DNA from: Bactrocera neohumeralis
Taxonomy: Eukaryota; Arthropoda; Insecta; Diptera; Tephritidae
Assembly: GCF_024586455.1 (NCBI RefSeq)
Contig: NW_026089624.1
Coordinates: 13,731,341-13,795,340, forward strand
DNA length: 64,000 nucleotides
Reading direction: 5' to 3'
The notes under the pieces are model-generated. The model worked only from the letters and a program-made list of their open reading frames with translations, had not been told where the DNA came from and made no database searches. The translations under genes and the position numbers were made by a program. Shown piece by piece: positions 35,020 to 45,613 of the stretch (positions within the stretch are counted from its first letter, which is position 1; every line of letters starts with the position of its first letter).

Positions 35020-35770
35020 CAACTTGTGTTAGTTTACAAAAAAATTGAGCATAAAACATTTTGTGTGTTAACAAAGCATTGCTTTTTGGAGGAAAATACT
35101 ACTGAATTTGGGCTCAGGGAAATTCACCGTTGAAAAGATATTTGATAAGCTGGAAACAGGCGACATGAAGAGGCGAAAGCTCTGTACACAGTTAGTGCCT
35201 CGCAAGGTCATAATCCAACAAAAACAATGAATGACTGATTCGGAGAAGTGTTTGAGTGCTCTTTAATCGTAATAAAACCGAATTTTTGCGTCGGTGTGTA
35301 ACAATAGAAACGCAGTTCTTGAGTTATAAATGGTGTAACTAACACGACTTTCTTTTATGTATATAGACGTGAGGTGTTTTTAATGTTTTGTTAATGTTAA
35401 TTTTTTATTGTTACTGATGTTAAAATTTAATACAACTCATAAATACAAAAATTATATTTCAAATCATAAGCATTTGTTCAAAATTCACGTTTTTAGGAAA
35501 AAATTATTAACATTTTTTTTTTGAAGAAATAAAATTCTCAAATGATTCCTAAAAACGTGAATTTTGAACAAATGCTTATGATTTGAAATATAATTTTTGT
35601 ATTTATGAGTTGTATTAAATTTTAACATAAAGAGATAAAATGTATCCTATGGTCTTACCCTGGTTCTAAGCTACCTCTCCACCAATTTTCAGCCAAATCG
35701 GTCAAGCCGTTTTCATGTTATGTCGTGACAACGGAAAACGGGTTTCATTTTTATATATATAGATATATAG
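35020..35770 (+). mobile_element. Helitron-like non-autonomous block
   Basis: The left half matches 3480-3780 in reverse orientation. The right end, GCCAAATCGGTCAAGCCGTT then ACGGGTTTCATTTTTATATA, resembles the right end of the element at 31661-32092. It sits between two pieces of one Tc1-like transposase, which is the evidence that it is an insertion. No Rep/helicase is encoded here. It contains a perfect 82-bp inverted repeat. Borders are approximate. Confidence 0.55.
35418..35627. repeat. perfect 82-bp inverted repeat, 46-bp loop
   Basis: Arm 1 is 35418-35499 (starts TGTTAAAATTTAATACAACT) and arm 2 is 35546-35627 (ends GTATTAAATTTTAACA). I compared the arms base by base and found no mismatch. 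The loop, 35500-35545, is AT-rich. Transcribed with the unc-13 intron it would fold into a long stable hairpin. Perfect identity suggests a recent origin, gene conversion between arms, or an assembly artefact. Confidence 0.9.
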
Positions 35771-35799
35771 TACATGTACGGAAATACATATGTATATAT

Positions 35800-35904
35800 A
35801 CCACAAAAATAATAAAGTGCGGCGGTCTCAATATTATGGTTTGGGTGTGCTTTTCTTACTAAGGTTTGGCCCGTTTGGTCATTGGATTAAAACTACGATG
35901 TCTC
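35800..35904 (+). mobile_element. Tc1-like transposase fragment, split (right part)
   Basis: KCGG then LNIMVWVCFSY and GLARLVIG, i.e. the GGGSxMVWGCFS block that follows the part at 34770-34960. It is broken by a stop and is cut off by the LINE 3' tail that starts at about 35905. Confidence 0.65.
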
Positions 35905-35959
35905 CAATTGAAGGAAGAACGACTGGAGCACTGTTGTAAACTCGGCTATAACAGGGTAA
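35905..35959 (+). mobile_element. LINE 3' tail, left piece (split by Harbinger)
   Basis: GAAGAACGACTGGAGCACTG then TTGTAAACTCGGCTATAACA GGG-TAA matches the 3' end of the LINE copies, e.g. the minus strand at about 6710-6660 (GACTGGCGCGCTATTTTTAA then CTCGGCTATAATCGCGTAAG). The sequence is interrupted by a Harbinger element and resumes at 37183. Confidence 0.75.
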
Positions 35960-37182
35960 AAGTGGCCGTACACGACACACATGTGCACATCTGTATGAAA
36001 TCGTTTCGCCATACACGACATACAACTCCATTTTGCGTTCTTCTTCAAACAGTGAATATGTGTGACAATCAAGCGGAAAATTGTTCGTCCGCGATCTTTC
36101 CTATTCGGCGACACGAGAAAAATGAGATTTTCACCCCTTTTCTGTGCACTTAACAAATTCAACATATTTCTAATTTGTCAAAATTTGAAATTTATCAAGC
36201 ATTTCGTAATCTGTGTCTGAAATAAAAAGCTCTCTTCTTTATAAGTTGTTAAGATGTCAAATGCTCTTGACAGTGCTCGTTATGAATTAAATATCTGATT
36301 GTGCATCTTGTTGTGAAAATGGAAGATATTTTGCTTTTGTTATTATTGTTAAACGAAGATGAAAATTGTGAGAATAGGAATCGCACGCGGCATTTAAAAT
36401 GTTTACGCGACGATAGCAATCCATTTTTTTAAGCGAGAATACCTTTGGGCGAAATTTTCGATTTTCGATAGCCCCACAGGATAATCAAAAAACGTCACTA
36501 CCTTTAACTGTAATGGATCTAGCAGCTTGGAACTTCTTTGGACGCGGCTCATATCAGGAAATGTGTAGGTAATAACGTCAACTTGCCCATGAGTCAGTCG
36601 TCCTTTTCGAGAAGTGTGCGGGCTGTAGCAAAACTTATTGTGAAGGTGAAGGGAGGAGAAATAAAGTTTCCCAGTTCAAAAGATGAAGAAACTTTTATAA
36701 AAACGGGGCAAGTATTATTGTAATACAAACAATAATATACTAATTTAAGGTAATTTATTTGATATATTCCAGATTTTTCAGAAAATTTGGAATAAAAAGC
36801 ACCATAGGAGCAATTGACTGCACGCATGTTGCTCTCAATATAATTTGAAAAAAAAATGCTGTTTTTATTTCCATTATTTTGTTCACCACACGTGTGGGGT
36901 AAAACTTTGCGAATTGAAGCTTTTACTTTTATCAAGATTGTCACAGAATACCAAAATATTTCTTGCTTGATAAATATTTGAGTTAATTTTCAATATTTTA
37001 CTAATTTGTCAAGTGCACAGAATAGGGGTGTTTGTGTACACGACATACATGTGTGCACACCGATCGTAAAAAATCAAACATTTTCGCGAACATGGATTGG
37101 TGTGCGCACAAGCCCATACACGAGGAAATCGCAATCGCACACATACCGATCGAACGCACATGTGTGCCGTGTATGGGCACTT
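35960..37182. mobile_element. PIF/Harbinger-like DNA transposon, degenerate
   Basis: Flanked by TAA on both sides (35957-35959 and 37183-37185), the 3-bp target duplication typical of PIF/Harbinger. Terminal inverted repeats: AAGTGGCCGTACACGACACA left and AAGTGCCCATACACGGCACA right (reverse complement), both continuing CATGTG. Inside, on the plus strand, are traces of a transposase: a start at 36319 (MEDILLLLLLLNEDENCENR) and, after several breaks, RFFRKFGIKSTIGAIDCTHV then AL at 36770-36835. This is the KFGIPGVIGAIDGTH block with the first DDE acid. Most of the catalytic domain and the Myb-like partner gene are missing. Subterminal TACACGACAYACATGTG motifs are repeated near both ends (e.g. 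36011, 37037). Confidence 0.88.
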
Positions 37183-37216
37183 TAAGCGGTGTCTACGCCA
37201 ATAAAGAAGAAGCAAA
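37183..37216 (+). mobile_element. LINE 3' tail, right piece
   Basis: TAAGCGGTGTCTACGCCAAT then AAAGAAGAAGC is the last 30 or so bases of the LINE family, matching the terminus at 6640-6665 and 62105-62125 and ending in the GAA-rich tail. Together with 35905-35959 it makes a continuous LINE end once the Harbinger element and one TAA are removed. Confidence 0.8.
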
Positions 37217-37299
37217 TCAAAAATGGTCTATTCGTAAAATAGCAGAATAAATACATTTTAACGAAAGCTCTGTTTGACATTTTTTGGAATAATATCGTA

Positions 37300-38190
37300 A
37301 AACTTGCGAACTAAAAATGAAGACAACTTAAGGAAGAATAAGAAGCACTAGTTTATAAGAAGCCCATGCGCAAGTTTACTTGTTAAAAACGCAGCTGAGA
37401 TTAAAGCAGAGTTGCAGAAATTATTTCTTATGATATTTTAACTCAACCCGTTCAAAATCGGCTTAACAACATGGGAATATTAAGAAGAAAGCCTATAAAA
37501 AGACAGAAATTTTAAAGAAAAGCGTTTAAGTTGTGTTAAAAATAAAATAAACTAGGCGCAAGCCAAGTGAAAATCTGTAATGTTTTCTGAATAGTCATAG
37601 TTTAACTTTATTGCACCTGATGGCTATCAAGCAGTTCGTCGCAGACTTGGTGACGGATTCGCAGATAATTGCATAGGTCCTACTGCAAAACATTACCCTT
37701 ATATAAAGGAGCGGAATGCATTTCCAAGTACAAATCAGAATCAGTTTAATACTAGAGGTCTGAATGAACGCTGAAAAATGTAAAAAATGATATAGAAGGG
37801 GTGGTTCCTAGCTTGGTGTCCCTAACCAAAAATGATACATATAAACCCTACTTCATATGATAATTCTGTACTTTGCTATCGAGTCTCCACATTTTTTAAA
37901 TTAATTCGTTAATTTTGACATTTGAGATTGGTAAATTAAAGGAAGATATGGGTATTACTTCATTGGATTGGTCATTAAGCGCTCCGATTTCAATTCAATA
38001 GAAAATCTAAGGGTTCTTATAAACGCTAGAACCTACAAAAATAAGCCCAAAACAATGGTTGAATTAAGGCAAACAATAGAAAAAGTGTAATTAAAAGCAA
38101 TAATCGCCGAATATTTAAGGGCTTTATACAATTCATCCCAAAAAGAGTTATAAACGCTAAAGGCGGTGACAAATTAAGTAAAATGTCCAT
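37300..38190 (+). mobile_element. Tc1-like transposon remnant
   Basis: Frames with breaks show a second helix-turn-helix piece (VQNRLNNMGILRRKPIKRQK, 37435-37510), the first catalytic region (SVMFSE then FNFIAPDGYQAVRRRLGDGF, ADNCIGPTAKH, 37580-37690), and the C-terminal part at 37960-38160: a degraded DWPSQSPDLNPIENL, INARTYKNKPKTMVELRQTI and EKV, ending in INAKGG. Stops and frameshifts throughout. Terminal repeats were not found. It is a different Tc1-like element from the split one at 34770/35800. Confidence 0.75.
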
Positions 38191-38369
38191 GGTTTTCAGA
38201 ATGAAGTATTATTACAAAAAGTAGCATTAAAAATAATTTTTAGTAAAATATTAATGTCGTCACTAATAGTTTGAAAAAAATTTTGAAGGGACTGAATTCA
38301 ACACTATGATGTAATGATTTTTCATATTCATATCAATTTTATTATCTAATTATAATTATAGTTTTTACA

Positions 38370-38755
38370 CAAATTAGCTTTTCTGTGCATATACAAAAGC
38401 GGCCGATTTTATTGTTTTAAAAGTAATACACCAGCTAAACTTCGTGTTTCAATAAAAAAACAAAATTAAATAATATATTAATTTCAATTATAGTGTAAAT
38501 AAAATTAAATTAAAAAAATAAAAAATATAACTTTTTCATCGGATGTCAGTCTCTTACATCTCGAGGTCATTTTGTAATTGATTTATCTATAGCTGAATGT
38601 GTTTTGTTTTTAATTTTTAATATTTTTAATTAATAACATGTCATTAACTTACTTCTAAATAAAAAATTTCTATACCGCAAAAAATACCGCTACAAAATGT
38701 AGTCAAATATGCACAACACTTGAAAATTTTGATTGGTAAGGTTTACGTGGCGAGT
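38370..38755. mobile_element. MITE, reverse copy of 19511-20047
   Basis: The plus strand here is the reverse complement of the earlier MITE: CACAAATTAGCTTTTCTGTG, CGGCCGATTTTATTG, TCATCGGATGTCAGTCTCTT and CTATAGCTGAATGTGTTTTG all match. It retains one terminal end (GGTAAGGTTTACGTGGCGAG at about 38737); the other end is lost or diverged. Confidence 0.7.
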
Positions 38756-38759
38756 AAAA

Positions 38760-39628
38760 AACTTAGAGATCTTTACGTATACCACGTTTCTGATTTGGGA
38801 TAAAATCGGCTTTTGGCAACACATTTATGGAGAATACTGAATAGTGAAATTTCACTAACAGATGTTTCTTCAGTAAATAATATATACACATATATGTTAT
38901 TATACATACATATATATACAACAGTTAAGAGTAGTAAACTATTACAAAGATTATGGAAAGTTTATATATTGGGTTTTTTACATATATTTATACAAGTGGC
39001 TTACATACCGTGCTTTATTTTATTATTAAATAAATCAATTTACAATAAATTACTGAAATTACTGTCAAACGTGCTGTAAGCTGCTCGTCTTCTGTGCTCA
39101 AATATCCGCCATCGTAGAGATTTACTATCTAACGAATTCCATGCAGGTGTACAATATTTTATCAGCGCGAATTCTTACAATGAAGAAAGTACATATTATT
39201 CATATTTTTGCTTGAGATTTTGAGTAATTATGTATATCTACACATTTGTTTTCTTTTAGGTCTGTACCATGACAAAGAGTATGTTTTTAATATATATGGT
39301 TCTTTTTGTTTCATATTCAAGCATATTTTTTGATATTTTGTTGTGGGCTATTTATATTGTACTGCCTCCTGAGAACTGCTATCCAATGCCTTTAAAGGTT
39401 TAATATTTTTTACACCGCACAGAAATGTTAGAAATAATTTTATTATATTTTTATCTTTGCAATGATTTTGCTCTGCTCTTAGGTTTATACATTATGCCCA
39501 GGTTTTTATTACCTTCTCAGATTGAAATCAATTGAAAACGTAATTTAAAAAATCCATCACCAATATTTTATTTACTTATACTGGTTATTTAAAAAAATCC
39601 AATTTATAAATACTTATGATTTTTGAAG
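38760..39628. other. unc-13 intron upstream of alternative exon b
   Basis: AT-rich. The 88-codon frame at 38813-39079 starts at an ATG but has no recognised domain and no splice support. A short 44-residue hydrophobic frame at 39269-39403 (MTKSMFLIYMVLFVSYSSIF at its start) follows a CTTTTAG that resembles a splice acceptor. I cannot assign it. Confidence 0.4.
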
Positions 39629-39735
39629 GATGACATTTGGTGTGGATCCAGATACACACATAGATTCATTAGAACAAGCCGAACTCGCAACTGTTGAGGG
39701 AACATCCAAATGGTCATGCAAGTTAACAATTACAG
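39629..39735 (+). CDS. unc-13: unc-13 alternative exon 'b', linker to C2B
   Basis: A 107-nt exon (1 base, 35 codons, 1 base) encoding MTFGVDPDTHIDSLEQAELA then TVEGTSKWSCKLTIT. Length, entry phase and exit phase are identical to exon a at 30434. Aligned without gaps, 12 of 35 residues match, concentrated in the GTSKWS-x-K-xx-IT end that forms the first C2B strand. The acceptor is AG at 39627-39628 with a T-rich but short tract; the donor is GTACAC at 39736. Joined to 24424 it gives Arg, and to 53886 it gives Val. Including both exons would insert a second linker and strand but keep the frame. The paired structure strongly suggests mutually exclusive use. No frame scan would find it, because the open stretch is short. 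Confidence 0.88.
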
Positions 39736-41690
39736 GTACACATAAAGCAAACAAAAACATATGGTATGGACATTTATATTTATTTATTTAAAAGTAGCAC
39801 AACATGGTGTTTAAGAGGGAAATATAATCCAAAAATTGCAGTACTTAATTGAACCCGTAAAGTCCTTATAACTAATACCTAAATTACCCTGCCACTAAAC
39901 CAACCATTAAACACATTTGTACCAGTCATCCGAAATGTACTAATATACCAGTTTATCATCAAGTCGATTTCTACAAAAAAAAAAACAAGTTTCCTATACT
40001 AGAAGAAACGTTGATTTTATACAACTTATTTCTCGAGAATTTTTACTTTCTATATTCATTTAATTTGTATATGTATATAATGTTGGAGTAAGAATGTATA
40101 AATATATACTTTGATTATACTCAAAAAAGTTTGAAAATGGCTACCACAATGCAATGCTCACCTTCACACACCTAAGTATATCGTTTTTTCTGAGAGATCT
40201 TACCTTTTGGAACAATTTCAAGTTTCTTTAAGTACACAGGAACTAATGTCTATATTTTCGGTTTCACAGAACTATCTCGAACCGGTTGTTGTTTTGAGCA
40301 TTTTTACTACTTACGTAAATCGATCTCATGCACTTTCCCTCTTTGCCCATTTTACTACCTAATAACCTTATAAAAATAATCTTAATCTTTTTCACAAAAT
40401 ATTCGCAAAAGGAAAACTTTTTGCAAAATAAGTGTAAGGATTCTATATTGTAATTCACCAAAGCTTAGTTACTAATGTATGTTATAAAACATACACAGCG
40501 TCACACTAACCATCCTTTACTGAGCATAAATGTGTTTTTCAGCTATCACTGTAACGCTTTGTAGTTAGCAAATATGAGAGTAGGCCAAAATCGTCCTCAA
40601 AAATTATTGTTATAAAACCAGAGATATGACCAATTCACATAGAAATTTTGCTTCGCTTTGGGTCAGAGATTTGATTTGACAGAGAAGTTCGATATACGCT
40701 TTTGTATGAGTACATACGTTGTCAATATCTGACTGTTTTTTCCTGGCATATAAACGGTTTATGGGGCGTATGACATTAGGTGATTTACTATTATCTTTCT
40801 AAAATCTTTGTTCCAAAGTTATATTGTCCTTCATACAGGCATGACCTCCGAGAAAACTTTGTAAAAGCGGTATCATCCTCCATACCTAAAACCTCTTCTT
40901 GCGACAGATTTTCCATGACAAAGTCATCATAACTGAATATGTTGAAAATATTTCAGATGCTCGAAAACCGCTTAGAATATTTCTCGAGAAAAATAATTTT
41001 AGAAAGGCTCAGTAGGGCAATAAAAAAGTGCTTTTTGATGTCATTCTCGTTTATTGAAGAGCGATTGGCCTTTTTTGTAGTTTCGCACCATTGCCTGTAA
41101 TTATAGAAAATATTATAAAAATAATAATTAAAGGAATATTATTGCATTTTAAAAGCTATGTAGTTTCCTTAGTAAAGAGTTATGGGCCACATTAAGTAGG
41201 GTGACATTTTTATAAAAATCGTATGTTTTTTAAGTATAAATCGAAAATCTTAACAAATTTTGTAAACCATTAATCAATGGTTAAATCAAATTATTGACTT
41301 GAAGTTCATTTAAAATTAGCTCTATAGGTTCTTTACGCACTTACATGTCGAAATTACAACAACCTGCTAAAACTCTTTAAACACGTGCTGATCTTTTCAT
41401 TTTCGCAACAAAAGTGCCCAACATTATCAAAATATATATAGTTGACCAATGGTAACCATTAAGCTAGTAATTTTCCATCATATCAAAAACGGTTTTTTTC
41501 GAATTTGTCCCAAAGACGAATCTGCCCCAGTTTACCTTATGCGTACATTTTATACGCGTTGTCAAGCAACAGTCGCCATTTTTATTAGAGGGAAACATGG
41601 AAAGCTATGTGTTCATTGTGGTATACACTTCGTTGTTTCAGTATGAACTGTCACTCAAAGCGAGGAAAGTTGTATGTGTTGTATGTGAAT
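39736..41690. other. unc-13 intron, no gene recognised
   Basis: AT-rich. Frames of 65 codons (40264-40461 minus, 41449-41646 plus) are unsupported. No terminal repeats were found. Confidence 0.5.
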
Positions 41691-41693
41691 GAG

Positions 41694-43242
41694 CCTATAA
41701 AGAGATGCCCAACTCATCTGTTATTTGAAATGAGAGAGCAATTACCAAACGTTAAAACCTTCTGAACTCAGTCAACTGTCAAAGTTCAGGAGATTTTGAC
41801 GTTTAGCAGGGGGAAAATAAAACAATAAATGATGAAATCTTTTGTAATATCATGCTTTGTAGTAATAGTTTTAAATTTCGAATGATAAAAAGCATTTTTA
41901 ATTAGGAGAAAGTACATTTAATTCTCTTTATTAACTCTTGAAAGTTCAAAAATCAGTTGTTTTAATATATCACAAAATCACAAAAAAGGGTTTAATTAAT
42001 TGCTCTATATGTTGACCGGATATATATATATACATACATATATACATACATATATACAGTGGCGGATTTAGAGGGAGGAATTGGGGGGAAATTTCCTTCA
42101 CCCAAAGGCTAAATGGCTTATTAATAATTTTACTACTCTGAAAAAATTTAAAGTAACAGAAACAGGATCGCCATTTTATTTCAAAAAACAAATTAAAGAC
42201 CATTTTTGAATATAATAAATAATGCTAAGATACCACTGAAGTTACAAAGTGTATTTTTGGAATTTTTTGCCTATGTGATATATTATCTCTAACTCATTCA
42301 CTCAGTGTGATTCTTCAGAACGAATCGATCGTGGCATCAAATTTGAGGAACATTTTGGATCCGTTTATTCAGACACAAAAAAATGCTGGCAGAACTGAAA
42401 GTTGACGAAGAAAAACCAAGAATCTGCGGCCGACAAACAAAACGCGAAAATTTCTGCATGAGAACTTGTGCAGAATACTATAAGGTCTCAGTGTACAGTC
42501 CTTTATTGAATACAATCGGCGAAGATTTAAAGACGCGTTTTTCTAGAGAAGTATTGAATGAATTTCAACTGAGTTTGCTGCTTCCAGAAAAGCATGTACT
42601 TTGAAAGCCAAAGAAATGGAAAATCTTATTGACTGTTTGATAGATAGATTCAAAGAACTTTTTGATAATGACACGTGCGACGTTTGAGACTCAAAGGTGA
42701 ACTTGTTTACTGGCAGTGCTATTGGGGGCAGAAGCAAAAGTTAAAAGACTACCAGTTACCAACTACTGCATTGGAAACGTTGAAGAACTGCGATGTAGAC
42801 CTCGTTGTCCTAGTTTTCTTTTTTCGCCGTATGAAAACGTGGCTGAGGACGAACGTACTTCAAGATAAATTGATTGGCCTGGCGTTGCTGCAAAAGTATC
42901 ATGACATTGAAGTCACTACAGAAGAAGTTCTCGAAATATTCTCAAAGCTTGACCCACATCGTTTTGTTTTGCGAAATTTTTCTATTCAATACATGAACTG
43001 ACTACAGTATTATACATTGCAATAAATTATGCCACCCGCACGTCTACGATTAATAATGTGTTTTTTTTTCAATTTAGTAGTATTTGATATTAAAAGGTCG
43101 ATTTGAAATTTTTCCACCATGACATTAAACTGTATGAAAACTACTATATTTATTATAATAACCTTCATATTTCAAGTTTATTTATTACCCTAAAACCAAG
43201 ACGCTCTCACACTGGAATGAGTTGGGCATTCCTTTATCTCTG
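41694..43242 (+). mobile_element. GATGCCCAAC MITE, copy C, interrupted by hAT
   Basis: Left end AAAGAGATGCCCAACTCATC at about 41699-41718, right end GAGTTGGGCATTCCTTTATC at 43219-43238, an inverted pair. The left 360 bp (AGTCAACTGTCAAAGTTCAG, GATTTTGACGTTTAGCA, TTGTTTTAATATATCACAAA and ATCACAAAAAAGGGTTTAAT) follow copy B at 50030-50370 in order. The last 50 bp (ACGCTCTCACACTGGAATGA) follow copy B at 50500. Between them lies the hAT element starting at 42057. Confidence 0.65.
42057..43020 (+). mobile_element. hAT transposase remnant (ZMYM1-like)
   Basis: Starts with CAGTGGCGGATTTAGAGGGA, a typical hAT terminus. Coding pieces in order: SERIDRGIKF and MLAELKVDEEKPRICGRQTK at 42310-42440; YYKVSVYSPLLNTIGEDLKT then RFSREVLNEFQLSLLLPE at 42475-42600; then, after frame changes, TALETLKNCDVDLVVL, FFRRMKTWLRTNVLQDKLIG and LALLQKYHDIEVTTEEVLEI then F at 42755-42945. 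The last block is the C-terminal hAT dimerisation region. The N-terminal BED/TTF finger and most of the catalytic part are deleted. The right terminal repeat was not located. Confidence 0.85.
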
Positions 43243-44291
43243 ATAAAACTCTCAGTGTACGTAGACGACCATAATATATGATTTATACCCAAAGCATTTC
43301 ATATACTCTGTCTCCACTATGAATTTTCCAAATTATAAATATATTTTTTACATTTTTCAAGCCTTTTCTATCGTGAAATTGTCATTACAGCAAGCCTGCT
43401 TAGTCTTTTATATTTTTTATATAAATACTTTGGGTATAAAATAACCTAAGCTGGAGGTGCGAATTCGTGCTTTTAAAACTTTCCTCGGGAACTTTTCTGA
43501 TCTTCACGAATCTTGATTTTAATGTACAAGTATATTGTATAAATCAATCACATGAAGATATAATAAGGAGCAAATCACTTTGCAATCTTTCGTAAAATAC
43601 ATTTTTGTTAATATGTTTTAATGATAATGTGGTGTCACACTCTTAAATTTTTCTACAAAATGTATACCCTGGCATCTTTTATTTGAGTCGCAACAAAACT
43701 TTGAAACTTTGCTACAAAATTTACTTATTGTTTATTCTTAAAATAAAATAAGTTTTGTTCAGTAGTTTGTTACCAAAGTACAAGCTAAATTCGATTATAT
43801 AAAATTGCTTATGCAAAAAACAAAAAAAAAAATATACATTTATTTATTTAATAGCCAACCGGATATTAGAAACTTTCTCGAGGCACCGTTAACAAAAACG
43901 AATGTACGTGTTCGCTTAGCTCTGCTCTTCCAATCTGACATTATATAAAATTGCTTATCGCTAAATTCAAACAATAACAATTCGATAAATGGGCAACGGA
44001 CATTTCTGTTTAAAAACGATCAGCTCTTATTTGTGTATGATCTGATAAGTTATTAATGTTACGTAGTTTTCATTATATGCTACAAACCTGTCTTAACTAT
44101 AAAATCTGAAAACTTTCTTCTCACAAAAGCAATTTGAAGTGCATAAATATCAAATATTCAGAATGAATAGATAATTTGTATAATCAGTTTACAATATACT
44201 TATGACGTAAGTTTGACAGCTTAATCGTGTTCTTCTAAATATCCTTAATTGCCTCTGGTTACACCTTTTATTGCTATATAACTCTAATTCG
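43243..44291. other. unc-13 intron, no gene recognised
   Basis: AT-rich sequence with no frames worth listing and no element ends seen. Confidence 0.5.
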
Positions 44292-44527
44292 ATATACATA
44301 TATACGTAGCTGTTTTTGTTTTGCTCATACTTGACTTATGTTTAAATTATTTTGGATGACACATACACAAATATATTTTATGAAAATAATAAAAAATATT
44401 TAATGGCATTAATATACATACATACGTAGCTGTTTTTGTTTTGCTCATACTTGACTTATGTTTAAATTATGTTGGATGACACATACACAAACATATTTTA
44501 TGAAAATAATAAAAAATATTTAATGGC
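44292..44527. repeat. tandem duplication, 120-bp period, 2 copies
   Basis: Unit 1 begins ATATACATATATACGTAGCT at 44292 and unit 2 ATATACATACATACGTAGCT at 44412. Both carry GTTTTTGTTTTGCTCATACT, TGACTTATGTTTAAATTAT and GATGACACATACACAAA. Only a few substitutions separate them, so the duplication is recent. Confidence 0.9.
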
Positions 44528-45613
44528 CTGACTAAAACATCTATATATGTACATATGTTCTAAATGCTGAATGAATGTGGTAATGAAATTGATATTTAAA
44601 CTTATTTATTTTTTAGTACGACCAAATGTTCTTTATTAAATTAACTCTAACTACGTTTATTATCACTGATTCCTAAGCAACACTAACATACCACTCACAT
44701 ACCGATCATATGCAAAAAGCATCTCATTTTTACTTGCAATACCAGAATATACATATGTATATATGCTCCCACATTTTACGATATATAATATATATGCTTA
44801 ATGTTTATAATATATAATAAAAATTATTTTTTGTAATATTTATTTACCGTCTGTCCGTGTACTTATAAAATGAAAAATTATAAATAATCCTTCAGATACG
44901 TTATGAATCATTTTCAGCAGCCTTTAGTAATTCCTATTAAATTATTGAAGTTTAATTCATTTACTAGCATTTTTTCTATTTTTAGTTAAGAATGGGAAAG
45001 GGCTGCTAAATTCTTATCACATAATTACTTGTTTTTAAATGTGTATAAATCAAAATAAATTAAAGCAAATAAATTCGGTATTCTTTTCAATGACAATTAA
45101 CATCATATAAGTGTTTTATAAATTTTAAGTAATCAGCCATCCACTATAATTCACTGAGAAATCTAGACCAACTCCATAGAAAATATGTTATTACTACGTA
45201 GTAATAATATTCCTGAAGTCGAGACATGGTGCCGAATTGGCAGTCCTTGGCCGGATAAAAATCCGGGTCCTTTCCGATTCTTAGGCCTGACTGTCGTGGG
45301 AACGGATTAAAATTGTTTTACGCTGCAGTTACACAAGCAAGAATTTTTTTCAAGTTGATCACTAAAACAACTTTTCAAAATTGATAACCATGACGTGGGC
45401 TGCAAGCAACTTGATGAACAATAATCGTTTCAAGATGCCATCGTCATGGAAACCACTTAAAAGTCGTGAAAGTTTTGAACGAAATGAATAATTTAATAAC
45501 AAGATGGAATGGGAATGAAGAGATGAAGTGAGTTGTTCAGAAGCAACTTTAGAGTATATTGCAAATTATTTTTTTTTCTGCCATTCGAGGGACATAGACA
45601 TTTCAATTTCTGC
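44528..45613. other. unc-13 intron, no gene recognised
   Basis: AT-rich, except for a short GC-richer patch at 45225-45300 (GCCGAATTGGCAGTCCTTGG, CTGACTGTCGTGGGAACGGA) that looks like a fragment of something mobile, but I cannot place it. Confidence 0.45.

Noticed and set aside
35960..37182. Idea that the CACATGTG-rich ends are a regulatory cluster of E-boxes
   Set aside because: The motifs lie in the inverted ends and subterminal repeats of a TAA-flanked Harbinger element, which explains them.
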